A stretch of DNA of 64,000 nt from CAWIJK01 sp963836375 (GCA_963836375.1 CAWIJK010000002.1:992001-1056000), one strand, 5' to 3'. Shown: positions 8,796-17,015, counted from the first letter of the stretch. A program made the numbers and translations. The notes: generated by a model not told the origin, from the letters alone.

Positions 8796-9544
8796 CGTCG
8801 CCCCCCCCGCCCGGCCCGCCGCCCGGCGGCCAGCCGTTCGCCCCGCAGGGCCCGTTCCTCGTCGTCGGCCAGCGGGTCCAGTGCACCGGGGAGGCCCACG
8901 GCCCAACCCACCAAGAGGTCGGCCAACGCCGGGTTCCGGGCCAGCACCGGACCGTGCAGGTAGGTGCCCACCACTCGGCCGGCCCACGCCCCCTCGGTGC
9001 CGTCGCCGCCCCCGTTGCCCGCCCCGGCCACCACCCGGGCCAGGGGCCGGGCCGCTGGCCCGACCGTGGTCACCCCTCCGTGGTTCTCGAAGCCGGTCAG
9101 GGTGGGCAGTCCTCGCCCCCCGGGCCCCGGTGCCACCGGCTCGGCCAGCACCTCACCTACCGCCCGGGGCCCGGTCCCCTTGACCGTGGTGACGTCGAGG
9201 AGGCCCACCCCGGGCCGGGCGGCGCCGTGGGCGTCGGGGAAGGACCGCCCGACGATCTGGTAGCCGGCGCACACGGCCAGCACCGTCGCGCCGGCCTCGA
9301 CCGCACGGGCCAGCGTGCCGTCGGCCACCAGGGCCTCGGCCGCCCGCACCTGGGGGCCGTCCTCGCCCCCACCCAGGCAGTACACGTCGGCCTGGGGCAA
9401 CGGCTCGGACGAGGGGGCCTCGAGGAGCTGGGCAGCGAACCCCCGCCACTGCGCCCGGCGGGCCAGCACCAACCCGTTGCCACCGTCGCCGTAGGTCCCG
9501 AGGAGGTCGGGGTAGACGACGGCCACGGTGCACGAGGCGCTCAC
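8792..9544 (-). CDS. gatD: GatD, glutaminase subunit of lipid II isoglutaminyl synthase
   Basis: 250 residues, a class I glutamine amidotransferase of the CobB/CobQ type. The nucleophile elbow is LAVCAGYQIVG (Cys near residue 92), and the catalytic His lies in VGTYLHGPVL. It hydrolyses glutamine and passes ammonia to MurT, which amidates D-glutamate of lipid II to isoglutamine. The GTG at 9544 overlaps the murT stop by 4 bp, as expected for a 1:1 complex. Presence of murT/gatD argues for amidated, mycobacterium-like peptidoglycan. Confidence 0.92.
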   Translation of the reverse strand: MSASCTVAVVYPDLLGTYGDGGNGLVLARRAQWRGFAAQLLEAPSSEPLPQADVYCLGGGEDGPQVRAAEALVADGTLARAVEAGATVLAVCAGYQIVGRSFPDAHGAARPGVGLLDVTTVKGTGPRAVGEVLAEPVAPGPGGRGLPTLTGFENHGGVTTVGPAARPLARVVAGAGNGGGDGTEGAWAGRVVGTYLHGPVLARNPALADLLVGWAVGLPGALDPLADDEERALRGERLAAGRRAGRGGRR

Positions 9545-10827
9545 CGGTGCCCCAGCAGGTCGTGGAAGGCCGTGTAGTTGCCGATGAAGTCCACCCGGCA
9601 TGCGTCGGCGCCCACCCACCCGCGGGCCGCCGTGGCCACGGCCTGGCGGGGGTCGGGCACCGTCTCGTGGGCCACCTCGGCGTAGCGCAGGCGCACCGCC
9701 AGGTCCCAGCAGCGTTCGCCGGTCGCCACAACGGTCCGACCACCCAGCTCGTCGAAGGGCACATCCCACAACCACGACGGGTCGCGCCCGTCGGCCACGC
9801 GGGCGTTGATGCCCACCACCACCGGGCCCGCGCCGCCGCGCACCAGCCCGAGCAGCTCGACCCAACCCGCGGGGTTCTTGGCCAGCATGAGCCGGGTCGC
9901 CACACCGCCGATGGTGGGGGTCGTGAAGCGGCCCGCCACCTGCTCCACGGTCGACATGGCCGCCAGAGCCCGGTCGGCCGGCACCCCGAGGGCCTCGGCG
10001 GCGGCGGCGGCCATGACCCCGTTGGCCCGGTTGAAGCGGCCCGGGAGGCCGAGGTCGACCGGCAGGCGGCGCCCGTCGGGCCACCGGGACACCACCTCGT
10101 CGCCCAGCCCGTTCTCGAGGGTCACGTCGAGCGGGGGTCGGGCGAAACCGCACCGGCACGACCAGTCCCCGTCGGCGGCGAAGGTGATCGTGCCCTCACA
10201 GGCCGGACAGCCGACCGCGTCGAAGCGCCAACCGAGCCCTGCGGCCACCCACACCACCCGACGTGCCCTCCCGGCCCCCCAGGTCACCAGCGGGTCGTCC
10301 GCGTTGGCCACCACCGTCGTCGACGGCGCGTCGCCCAAGGCGTCCCGCCAGCGCCCGGCCACCATGCGCACCTCGCTCGTGCGGTCGAGCTGGTCGCGCG
10401 AGAGGTTGAGCAGCACCATGGCGCCCGGCCCGATGGCCGCCACCAGTGCGGGCACGTAGCCCTCGTCGACCTCCAAGACGACCGGGGCCCCCCGGGGGCC
10501 GGCGGCCAGGGCCGCCACGTGGCCGGCCGGCATGTTCGAGCCGGTGGCGTTGGTCACCACGTTCCCGGTGCGCTCACCGGCGGCCAGGGCCACCGCCAGC
10601 AGCCGGGTGGTGGTGGTCTTGCCGTTGGTCCCGCTGACCAGGGCGACGGTCCGACCGGCGGCCAGGCGCCCCAAGAGACCCGGGTCGAGGGCGAGGCCGG
10701 CCCGGCCCCCGATGACGGTGCCGCTCCCCAGCCGGAGCTGACGGGACACGGCGTTGACCGCCCGCGTCACCCCGACGGCCAACCGGGCCCGCGCCCCGAG
10801 GCGCGCACCGACCCCCGTCGTCGTCAC
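9541..10827 (-). CDS. murT: MurT, Mur-ligase subunit of lipid II isoglutaminyl synthase
   Basis: 428 residues. The P-loop SGTNGKTTTTR lies near residue 60, followed by the Mur-ligase centre (EVDEGY, NLSRDQLDR). A four-cysteine zinc ribbon (CPAC ... CRCGF) is inserted, as in characterised MurT proteins. The C-terminal DUF1727 domain contains LAKNPAGWVE and ADGRDPSWLWDV, the latter holding the catalytic-triad Asp that completes the GatD active site. With GatD it converts lipid II glutamate to isoglutamine at the inner membrane face. GTG 10827 overlaps the stop of the HAD-PlsC gene by 4 bp. Confidence 0.93.
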   Translation of the reverse strand: MTTTGVGARLGARARLAVGVTRAVNAVSRQLRLGSGTVIGGRAGLALDPGLLGRLAAGRTVALVSGTNGKTTTTRLLAVALAAGERTGNVVTNATGSNMPAGHVAALAAGPRGAPVVLEVDEGYVPALVAAIGPGAMVLLNLSRDQLDRTSEVRMVAGRWRDALGDAPSTTVVANADDPLVTWGAGRARRVVWVAAGLGWRFDAVGCPACEGTITFAADGDWSCRCGFARPPLDVTLENGLGDEVVSRWPDGRRLPVDLGLPGRFNRANGVMAAAAAEALGVPADRALAAMSTVEQVAGRFTTPTIGGVATRLMLAKNPAGWVELLGLVRGGAGPVVVGINARVADGRDPSWLWDVPFDELGGRTVVATGERCWDLAVRLRYAEVAHETVPDPRQAVATAARGWVGADACRVDFIGNYTAFHDLLGHR

Positions 10828-12242
10828 CGGGCCGAGCGGCGCGACGTCCCCGACTGGGCGGCCGAGGGGCCCCTCCCGGGGGGATAGGTCCGAGCCAGCT
10901 CGTCGGGGCTCGGGTGGTGCGGCCGACGGGCCTCGGGGGGCAACAGCGCGCTGATGGCCCCCATCAACGTTGCGGTGTCGGCCCGGGCGTCGTCGAGGTC
11001 GAGGGGGACCGGGTCGCCCACCCGCACCCGCACCGCCGGCGGGTGGCGCACCCCGGTGACGTCGGGCACCCTGACCGAGCGGGGCCACACCCGCTCGGTT
11101 CCCCAGAGCCCGATCGGGAGCACGGGCGCCCCGGTCGAGGCGGCCAGCCGGGCGGTGCCGGTCTTACCGTGCAGCACCGGGTCGAAGAAGGCCTCGCCGC
11201 GCGGGATGGTCCCTTCGGGCAGGACGATCACGACCTCGCCGGCCCGCAGGGCCGCCTCGGCCTCGCGCAGCGGTTGGTCGGAGTGACTGCCCCGGTCGAC
11301 CGGGATGCCCCCGATCGACCTGGCCACCCAGCCGATGACCGGCGCGTCGAACAGCTCGCGCTTGGCCAGGAACCGGACCGGCCGGCCGATCTTGGCCGCC
11401 ACGATCGCCAGGGCCACCACGTCGAAGTAGCTCCGGTGGTTGGAGGCCAAAAGGACCGGGCCGCGCCGGGGGATCTTCTCGACGCCCTTCACGTCGAAGC
11501 GCGCGTAGGGGAACGTCTCGGGTCGCACGAATGGGCGCAGCAGGTGGTAAGGCTCGAGCCCGACCACCGAGGGGACGCCGACCGGGCGGTCCCAGTACTC
11601 GATCGGCCAGCGCCGGAGGGAGGCGACGACGTTGAGACGCGGGTCGGGGTTGACCGCATGGGGCGAGCCCACGCTCGAGAGCAGGGGCAGGTCGAAGAAA
11701 CTGTCCGAGCAGGCGTGGCACTGGGCAAGGTCGACCCCCTCGGCGTCGGCCCAGCGCTTGACCGCCTGGAGCTTGCCCAGACCCCACACGAAGCCACCGT
11801 CGAGCCGACCGGTGTAGCGCCCGTCGGTCACCTCGTAGACCGTGGCGACGACCCCGTCGAAGCCGAGGGCCTCGGCGAACGGGGCGATCATGTCGACCGG
11901 GGTGGTGGTGGCCAGGACCAGGCGGTGCCCGGCCCGCCGGAAGTCGGCCAGGTGCCCGGGGGCGAACGGCGCCACCAGGTCGGCCAGCGCCGGCACGGCC
12001 CGGGCCCCGGCGGCCTGCACCCCGGACCGTTCCCACCCCCGGGCCACCCGGGCGGCCCCCCGGGCCAGCCCCATGGCCACTAGGTTCTCCCCGAACCGGT
12101 CGTAGAGCCCGTAGAGCAGCCGGTCCCCGGGGACGGAGCGCTCGCTCTTGAGCACCCCCTCGGCCACCAGGGCCTGGTTGAGCACGGGCCCGCTGGCCCG
12201 ACGGAGCAGGGTCCGGTCCAGATCGACGAAGACGACGCCCAC
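10824..12242 (-). CDS. HAD-IB phosphatase fused to PlsC acyltransferase
   Basis: 472 residues in two domains. Residues 1-215 are a HAD-IB hydrolase: nucleophile motif FVDLDRTLL at the very N-terminus, ATTTPVDMI (motif II), CSDSFFDLPLL and VNPDPRL (motifs III/IV). Residues about 240-460 are a PlsC acyltransferase: SNHRSYFDV (HX4D), GGIPVDRGS and LPEGTIPRG. Such fusions probably combine dephosphorylation with acylation in glycerolipid synthesis. GTG 12242 is selected because the minus-strand TAGCCT ends 8 nt upstream and the catalytic Asp motif follows immediately. First gene of the operon leading into murT, gatD and an acyl-CoA synthetase. A 6C RNA lies just upstream. Confidence 0.88.
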   Translation of the reverse strand: MGVVFVDLDRTLLRRASGPVLNQALVAEGVLKSERSVPGDRLLYGLYDRFGENLVAMGLARGAARVARGWERSGVQAAGARAVPALADLVAPFAPGHLADFRRAGHRLVLATTTPVDMIAPFAEALGFDGVVATVYEVTDGRYTGRLDGGFVWGLGKLQAVKRWADAEGVDLAQCHACSDSFFDLPLLSSVGSPHAVNPDPRLNVVASLRRWPIEYWDRPVGVPSVVGLEPYHLLRPFVRPETFPYARFDVKGVEKIPRRGPVLLASNHRSYFDVVALAIVAAKIGRPVRFLAKRELFDAPVIGWVARSIGGIPVDRGSHSDQPLREAEAALRAGEVVIVLPEGTIPRGEAFFDPVLHGKTGTARLAASTGAPVLPIGLWGTERVWPRSVRVPDVTGVRHPPAVRVRVGDPVPLDLDDARADTATLMGAISALLPPEARRPHHPSPDELARTYPPGRGPSAAQSGTSRRSAR

Positions 12243-12250
12243 GCTCGCCG

Positions 12251-12256
12251 AGGCTA
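12251..12256 (-). promoter_or_regulatory. -10 hexamer of leaderless promoter for the HAD-PlsC/murT/gatD operon
   Basis: TAGCCT on the minus strand, 8 nt before GTG 12242, with no ribosome-binding site between. It lies downstream of the 6C RNA and could fire independently of it. Confidence 0.55.
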
Positions 12257-12335
12257 CCGGCCCGCCGTGGCGAGGCGGAGTGGCCCTGGCACCCACCGGG
12301 GTCCGGCCCCGACGCGCCAACGGGCCCTGAACGCG

Positions 12336-12424
12336 GTGAAGGGACCGCCGGGGGGGGGTGGCGATCCCTTCACTCGGACCCATCGAGGCACGGAGGGGGG
12401 GGTTCCGTGTTCTCCTCGAGGTCT
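12336..12424 (-). ncRNA. 6C small RNA
   Basis: On the minus strand two hairpins each present a run of cytosines in the loop, the defining feature of the actinobacterial 6C RNA. Hairpin 1 (12418-12384) has stems CGAGG/CCTCG and CACGGA/TCCGTG around a loop of A plus eight C. Hairpin 2 (12373-12336) has a perfect 9-bp stem GTGAAGGGA/TCCCTTCAC, an inner CGCC/GGCG stem and a loop of A plus nine C. A sigma70-like promoter (TTGACA, 17 nt, CAGGAT) predicts a 5' end near 12424. In mycobacteria 6C acts in trans on mRNAs through its C-rich loops. From memory, its mycobacterial locus also lies next to a HAD-IB gene, as here. Confidence 0.85.
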
Positions 12425-12430
12425 GAAGCA

Positions 12431-12459
12431 ATCCTGGAGGATGCCCACGAATCTGTCAA
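12431..12459 (-). promoter_or_regulatory. Promoter of 6C RNA
   Basis: Minus-strand -35 TTGACA (12459-12454), a spacer of exactly 17 nt, and -10 CAGGAT (12436-12431). The predicted start is about 12424, just ahead of the first hairpin. Confidence 0.6.
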
Positions 12460-12486
12460 GCAGCTTTGGGAGATACTTGATATCGT

Positions 12487-12501
12487 GTTAGGTGATGTAA
12501 C
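12487..12501. promoter_or_regulatory. LysR-type operator (T-N11-A)
   Basis: The sequence GTTAGGTGATGTAAC has inverted GTTA/TAAC arms separated by 7 bp, the classic T-N11-A LysR box. It lies 39 bp upstream of the LysR start and 28 bp upstream of the 6C -35 element, so it may control both directions. Confidence 0.5.
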
Positions 12502-12539
12502 TCAGGAACAGCTGCAAGCGTTCCTCCCAGGAGGGGTGG

Positions 12540-13475
12540 ATGGAACTTAAACACCTGCAAGCACTGGTCGGCATCGCCGACACCGGCAGTTTCTCGGCCG
12601 CCGCCGCCCAGATCGGCACCGTCCAGTCCAACGTCTCGGCCCACGTGGCCCGGCTCGAGCGTGAGCTCGACGTGATGCTGGTCGACCGGTCCTCGGGCCG
12701 GCTGACCGAGGAGGGTGAGGTCGTCGTCGACCGGGCCCGCCGCATGCTGAGCGAGCTCGACGCCCTGGTCTCCGACGTGGTCGCCATGCGCCACGAGGTC
12801 CGCGGCACGGTGCGGGTGGGCATGATCGGGACCACCGGGCGTTGGCTGGTCCCGTTGCTGGCCGCCCGGCTCCACGACCGCCATCCGGCGGTGGTGATGA
12901 CCGTGGCCGACGGGACGAGCGCCACCCTCGAGCCCCAGCTCATCTCCGGCCAGCTCGACCTGGCGGTGGTCACCCTCCCGGTGCCCGACGACGAGCTCTC
13001 GGCCTCGCCCCTGTTCGAAGAGGACCTGATGCTCGTGGTGCCGGCCGACCACCCCTTGGTGGCCACCTGTGGCGCCGGGCCCCTACCGATCGAGGCCCTA
13101 GGCAGCCTCGAGCTGCTCCTGCCCCTTCCGGGGACTGCGCTGCGCGACGAGATCGACGCCGCCGTGAACCCGGTCGGCGTGGAGCTGCACCCCTCGATGG
13201 AGCTCGACGGGCTGCGGATGATCGCCTCGCTCACCTTCGACGGCTACGGGCCCGCCATCCTCCCCGCCCCCGCCGTGCCCGGCCACCTGCGCGAACGCTT
13301 CGCCCTCTTGCCCATCGAGGGGAACCCGCGGCGACGGGTCGGGGTGGCGGTGCGCAGCCGCGGCTTCCCCTCGGCCCCGGCCCGGGCCCTGATCGACATC
13401 CTGCGCGACCTCATCGACGAGCCCGCCGCGCTGCCGGCCGGTCTGCACCCGGCGATCGGGGCCCGGTCCCGCTGA
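12540..13475 (+). CDS. LysR-family transcriptional regulator
   Basis: 311 residues, typical LysR length. The N-terminal helix-turn-helix (LVGIADTGSFSAAAAQ ... QSNVSAHVARLE) is at residues 8-48. An effector-binding domain of periplasmic-binding fold follows (GTVRVGMIGTTGRWLVP, DLAVVTLPV, LMLVVPADHPL). ATG 12540 follows a strong AGGAGGGG site. It is divergent from the 6C RNA and HAD-PlsC operon, with a T-N11-A box between them, so autoregulation or control of the divergent transcripts is plausible. The inducer is unknown. Confidence 0.88.
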   Translation: MELKHLQALVGIADTGSFSAAAAQIGTVQSNVSAHVARLERELDVMLVDRSSGRLTEEGEVVVDRARRMLSELDALVSDVVAMRHEVRGTVRVGMIGTTGRWLVPLLAARLHDRHPAVVMTVADGTSATLEPQLISGQLDLAVVTLPVPDDELSASPLFEEDLMLVVPADHPLVATCGAGPLPIEALGSLELLLPLPGTALRDEIDAAVNPVGVELHPSMELDGLRMIASLTFDGYGPAILPAPAVPGHLRERFALLPIEGNPRRRVGVAVRSRGFPSAPARALIDILRDLIDEPAALPAGLHPAIGARSR

Positions 13476-13497
13476 ACGGGCTCCCGTCCCCGGCGGG

Positions 13498-14157
13498 TTA
13501 CGAGGGGGGCGTCGGTTCCCGCCACATCTGCCAGAGGGTCGGGCCGCCCTGGGTGCGCAGCTCGCCGGTCACCTCGAAGCCGTGGCGCCGGTAGAAGGCG
13601 ATGTTCTGCTCCTTGGAGGACTCGAGGTAGGCCCGTACGCCGTCGGCGTCGCAGCGGGCGAGGACCGGGGCCAGGAGGGCCGAGCCGACGCCGCGGCCCT
13701 GCAGGGCGGGCTCGGTGCCCAACGTGGCCAGGTACCAGTGGGGCTCGCGGGGGTGAGTGGCCTCCAACTGGGCCAAGAAACGAAGGGCCCGGGGAAGGGC
13801 CGGCCCGGCGTAGTGGGGGGCCAGCGGGAGCACCCCCAGGAGCGAGCGCACCCCGGTCATCCTCGGCTTGCCCGGGGGGGCCCAGGTCGCCGTCCCGGCG
13901 TGGTCGTCGGTCGTGAACACACCACCGAAGGCCAGGTGGTAGTCGTTCACCAGCTGCAGGCGGAAGAAGGCCCGCAGGGCGGCCGGGCGCCGCCAGGCCG
14001 AGGGCGCCAGGTAGCAGGCAACCGGATCGTCGTCGAAGGCGCGGGCCAGCATGGCGCACATCCCGGCCACGTCGGCCTCGGTGGCCAGGCGCACCGCCGT
14101 CGGATCGTCGGGTGGGCGAGCGGCGGGCGTGGCGGAGGGGACCCGGGCTCGGGGCAT
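13498..14157 (-). CDS. GNAT-family N-acetyltransferase
   Basis: 219 residues. The acetyl-CoA-binding motif A (LATLGTEPALQGRGVGSALL) is near residue 145, and the motif-B end is FYRRHGFEVTGE. It should acetylate an amine from acetyl-CoA; the acceptor is unknown. ATG 14157 is preceded by TAGGAT with a 7-nt gap, so it is probably leaderless. Convergent with the LysR gene, 22 bp apart. Confidence 0.82.
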   Translation of the reverse strand: MPRARVPSATPAARPPDDPTAVRLATEADVAGMCAMLARAFDDDPVACYLAPSAWRRPAALRAFFRLQLVNDYHLAFGGVFTTDDHAGTATWAPPGKPRMTGVRSLLGVLPLAPHYAGPALPRALRFLAQLEATHPREPHWYLATLGTEPALQGRGVGSALLAPVLARCDADGVRAYLESSKEQNIAFYRRHGFEVTGELRTQGGPTLWQMWREPTPPS

Positions 14158-14164
14158 GGCCGGG

Positions 14165-14170
14165 ATCCTA
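14165..14170 (-). promoter_or_regulatory. -10 hexamer of leaderless promoter for GNAT gene
   Basis: Minus-strand TAGGAT, 7 nt upstream of ATG 14157, no ribosome-binding site. Confidence 0.5.
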
Positions 14171-14178
14171 GGCCCGCC

Positions 14179-16032
14179 TTACGACGACGCCATGCCCACG
14201 ATCGGCTGGTTGAGGGTCAGCGAGCCGGTCGAGCCCTCGAACGGGGCCGAGCCGAAGGCGAAGATGCCGCCGTCGGAGGCCACCAACCAGTAACCCCCGC
14301 CGTCGCCGTCCTCGGCCATGCCCACGATCGGGCGGTTGAGGGCCAGGCCGCCGGTCGAGCCCCGGAACGGGGCGTCGCCGAAGCTGAAGACGCCGCCGTC
14401 GGAGGCCACCAGCCAGTAACCCCCGCTGTCGGGCATCGCCGCCATCCCGACGATCGGGGCGTCGAGGGGCTTGGCGCCCATCGACCCGAAGAAGGCGGCG
14501 TCACCGTAGGCGAAGACCCCGCCGTCGGCCGCCACCAACCAGTAGCCGCCGCCGTCGGGGGTGGCCGCCATGCCCACGATCGGGCTGACCAGGCTGAGCG
14601 AGTCGGCGGACCCGAAGAAGGCGGCGTCACCGAAGCTGAAGACCCCGCCGTCGGCCGCCACCAGCCAGTAGCCGCCGCCGTCGGGGGTGGCCGCCATGCC
14701 GACCACCGGGGCCCGCAGCGGGCCCCGCAGGCCCCCTAGCGCCGGGGCGCCGAAGTTCTGCACGGACCCGTCCGCCCCCGCCTCCCAGTAGCCGTCGGTG
14801 GCCGGGTCGGTGGCCATGGCAGCGATCGGCCCGCCGCGCTTGGCGGCCCCCGAGCCGTCGAAGGGGGCTCCGCCGTAGCTGAACAGCCCGCCGTCGGCCG
14901 CCACCAGCCGGTAGGCCGCGTCGTCGTCGAGGGTCGGGCAGGTCTGGGCCAGGGGCTGGGGGGAGCTGGTGGGCCCGGGGACCACCGGCGTCCCCGGGCC
15001 GCCCTGGCCGCCGTTGGCGAAGCACAGCGGGTCCATCCGCAAGGACCGGGCACCGAACGGGTAGCCCACGTCGCCGGCCGTCCAGGCGGCGTAGGCCATC
15101 CACCACTGTCCCGACCCGTCCTCGAAGGCCCACTCGCCGCCCGGGCCGACGACCGGGCCCGACGAGGCGAGGATCGGCCGCACGGTCGGCTTGGCGCACG
15201 GCCCGCTCGGCCCCTCGCACACGGCGTAGCCGACGCCGTAGGTGGCGTCCATCCAGTTCCCCGCCGAATAGAAGAGATAGTACGCGCCGTCGGCCAGCAC
15301 CAGGTCCGGGTTCTCCACCGTCGACTCCCAGGCCTGGTCCTGGGCGATGAGGGCGTGGGGCTGGGATCCGGGGAGGAGCGACAGTCCGTCTGGGGACAGT
15401 TGCTCGGACCAGATCACGGCCTGGGTCTCGAAGCCGCCCGGGTTCGCCTTCCAGAGCAGGTACGGCGTGCCGTCGCTGTCGAAGAACACGTCGGGGTCGA
15501 TGTCACCGCCGTAGTAGAGGCCGCTACCGCCCAACAGCGGTTGGCAGACCAGTGGTCCGGCAGCGTCGTTGACGTAGGGGCCACCGACGGCGGGGGCGGT
15601 GGCCTCGGTCACGCACTCGGCGTCGAGCCACTCGTCGAAGGTGGCGTACAGCATCACCCAGGTGCCGCCGAACTCGGTGACCGTCGGCGCCCACTCGAGA
15701 CCCGGGTTCACCCACCACGGTTCGGAGGCCAGGGCGCCCGGAGCGGGCACGGCCGACCAGTTGACGAGGTCGCTCGAGGTGAACTCTTGGATGTGCCCGT
15801 GCGCCCCGCCGGTGGTGAAGGCGTAGTACGTGCCGTTCTGGGCGACGATGTCGGGGTCGGGGGCGTCCGCTGGGGTGAGGGGGTTCTGGTAGACGGTCGG
15901 CGCCGCCGCCGCCGGTCGGGCCGCCGCCACGAGGGCGGTCGCCGGGGCGCCCAGCGCGACCAGCGCCGCCGCGGCCCGGAGCACGGCGCCGCTCGCCCGG
16001 GGCACCTCTCGACTCCTCGTCGTCGCCCGCAC
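14179..16032 (-). CDS. Secreted GH43-like glycosidase with C-terminal GYWLV..DGG repeats
   Basis: 617 residues. A signal peptide is visible (basic start, hydrophobic AAAALVALGAPATALVAAARPAAAA). Residues about 50-330 form a GH43/five-bladed beta-propeller: PDPDIV (base Asp), LEWAPTV, GGDIDPDVFFD (Asp modulator) and STVENPDLV (probable acid Glu). A proline-rich linker leads to six 42-residue repeats of the form YWLVAxDGGVFxFGDAxFxGS...PIVGMA, ending at the C-terminus. The enzyme part suggests cleavage of arabinan, xylan or similar polysaccharide outside the cell; the repeats probably form a second propeller for binding. GTG 16032 follows GAGGACACGAGG and a TAGCAT at 16062-16067. Confidence 0.85.
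   Translation of the reverse strand: MRATTRSREVPRASGAVLRAAAALVALGAPATALVAAARPAAAAPTVYQNPLTPADAPDPDIVAQNGTYYAFTTGGAHGHIQEFTSSDLVNWSAVPAPGALASEPWWVNPGLEWAPTVTEFGGTWVMLYATFDEWLDAECVTEATAPAVGGPYVNDAAGPLVCQPLLGGSGLYYGGDIDPDVFFDSDGTPYLLWKANPGGFETQAVIWSEQLSPDGLSLLPGSQPHALIAQDQAWESTVENPDLVLADGAYYLFYSAGNWMDATYGVGYAVCEGPSGPCAKPTVRPILASSGPVVGPGGEWAFEDGSGQWWMAYAAWTAGDVGYPFGARSLRMDPLCFANGGQGGPGTPVVPGPTSSPQPLAQTCPTLDDDAAYRLVAADGGLFSYGGAPFDGSGAAKRGGPIAAMATDPATDGYWEAGADGSVQNFGAPALGGLRGPLRAPVVGMAATPDGGGYWLVAADGGVFSFGDAAFFGSADSLSLVSPIVGMAATPDGGGYWLVAADGGVFAYGDAAFFGSMGAKPLDAPIVGMAAMPDSGGYWLVASDGGVFSFGDAPFRGSTGGLALNRPIVGMAEDGDGGGYWLVASDGGIFAFGSAPFEGSTGSLTLNQPIVGMASS
14182..14925 (-). repeat. Six tandem 126-bp coding repeats (42-residue units)
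   Basis: The units encode YWLVAxDGGVFxFG...PIVGMAxxPDxGG. The four C-terminal copies are near-identical at DNA level; the first two are diverged, and the second loses the WLV and DGG residues. The gradient suggests recent duplication at the 3' end of the gene. Confidence 0.85.
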
Positions 16033-16061
16033 GGCCCCCTCGTGTCCTCCTCGAGGGCCCA

Positions 16062-16067
16062 ATGCTA
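16062..16067 (-). promoter_or_regulatory. Likely -10 hexamer for the secreted GH43 protein gene
   Basis: Minus-strand TAGCAT; transcription would start about 20 nt before GTG 16032, leaving room for the GAGGA ribosome-binding site. Confidence 0.4.
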
Positions 16068-16133
16068 GGCGCTCCCCCCGCAGCGCCCCGGCCACCGTGT
16101 ACCAGTGGCGGGCGGCCTCGGTGCCGGTGAAGC

Positions 16134-16955
16134 TCAGCGAAGCCCGGCGAAGAGGTCGTCTTCGGGCATCGGCGCCCCGGTGCGGTCCTGGACCCGTTGA
16201 AACGACTCGCGGGCGAAAATACTGGCGAACAGCTCGCGGCCCATATCGAGGAAGAAGATGTTCTCGGCTTGGCTGGCGTGGGTGGCCAGGCTGTCGTACT
16301 TGCGCTCGACCACGGCCGAGCAGTCGACGTAGGTCGTGATGAGATCGTCGGGCGTGCCGAAATCGGGGTCCTCGCCGATGGGCTCGGGCGGCTCGATCCC
16401 GTTGTCACGCAGGAGGTCGGCGAAACCGGCCACCATCGAGCGGGGCACGCCCGTGTAGTAGAGCTTGTCGGGGATGCCGGTCGCCGCCGCCGCGGCCAGG
16501 GTGACCCGGTTGGCCTGGATGTGGTCGGGGTGGCCGTAGAAGCCGTTCTCGTCGTAGGTCACGACGACCTGGGGCTCGTAGCGCTCCATCAGGGCCCCCA
16601 GCTTCGCCGCCGCCTCGTCCACCGGCGTACTCCAGAAGGCCCCCGGCGCCTCGTTCTGCGGCCAGCCGGCCATGCCCGAATCGTGGTAGCCGAGCAGCTC
16701 GAGGTGCCGCACCCCGAGGATCCGGCAGCTCGACTCGAGCTCTTGGCGACGCAGGTCGACCAACTCGGCCACATCGTGGCCGGCCTGCCCGGGCTTCACC
16801 CCGCCCGGACCGTCACCCAGCTCCCCGTTCGTGCAGGTCACGAGCACGGTGGTGATCCCCTCGTCGGCGTAGCGGGCCAGTACCCCGCCGGTGCTCGAGG
16901 CCTCGTCGTCGGGGTGGGCGTGCACGGCCATGAGGGTCAGGGGGCGCTCGGGCAT
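16134..16955 (-). CDS. LmbE/PIG-L deacetylase, mycothiol S-conjugate amidase (Mca)-like
   Basis: 273 residues. The zinc motif AVHAHPDDEASSTGG opens the protein, and the second zinc ligand region is VVVTYDENGFYGHPDHIQANR, the form found in Mca rather than in generic LmbE proteins. Mca cleaves mycothiol S-conjugates to a mercapturic acid and GlcN-inositol during detoxification; MshB is the biosynthetic relative. The DENG.Y.HPDH pattern favours Mca-like but does not exclude another PIG-L substrate. ATG 16955 has a leaderless promoter (TACGCT, 6-nt gap). Confidence 0.8.
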   Translation of the reverse strand: MPERPLTLMAVHAHPDDEASSTGGVLARYADEGITTVLVTCTNGELGDGPGGVKPGQAGHDVAELVDLRRQELESSCRILGVRHLELLGYHDSGMAGWPQNEAPGAFWSTPVDEAAAKLGALMERYEPQVVVTYDENGFYGHPDHIQANRVTLAAAAATGIPDKLYYTGVPRSMVAGFADLLRDNGIEPPEPIGEDPDFGTPDDLITTYVDCSAVVERKYDSLATHASQAENIFFLDMGRELFASIFARESFQRVQDRTGAPMPEDDLFAGLR

Positions 16956-16961
16956 GCTGGG

Positions 16962-16967
16962 AGCGTA
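16962..16967 (-). promoter_or_regulatory. -10 hexamer of leaderless promoter for Mca-like gene
   Basis: Minus-strand TACGCT, 6 nt upstream of ATG 16955. Confidence 0.55.
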
Positions 16968-17015
16968 GGGGCCGGCCCCGCGCCGTCGTGCAAGGCCGCC
17001 CGGGGAGCGTCGGGC

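Noticed and set aside
9547..10887. A 446-codon plus-strand frame opposite murT
   Set aside because: Complement of the MurT coding sequence; MurT motifs are unambiguous.
14182..14925. CRISPR-like or satellite repeats
   Set aside because: The 126-bp periodicity stays in frame and encodes clear 42-residue protein repeats.
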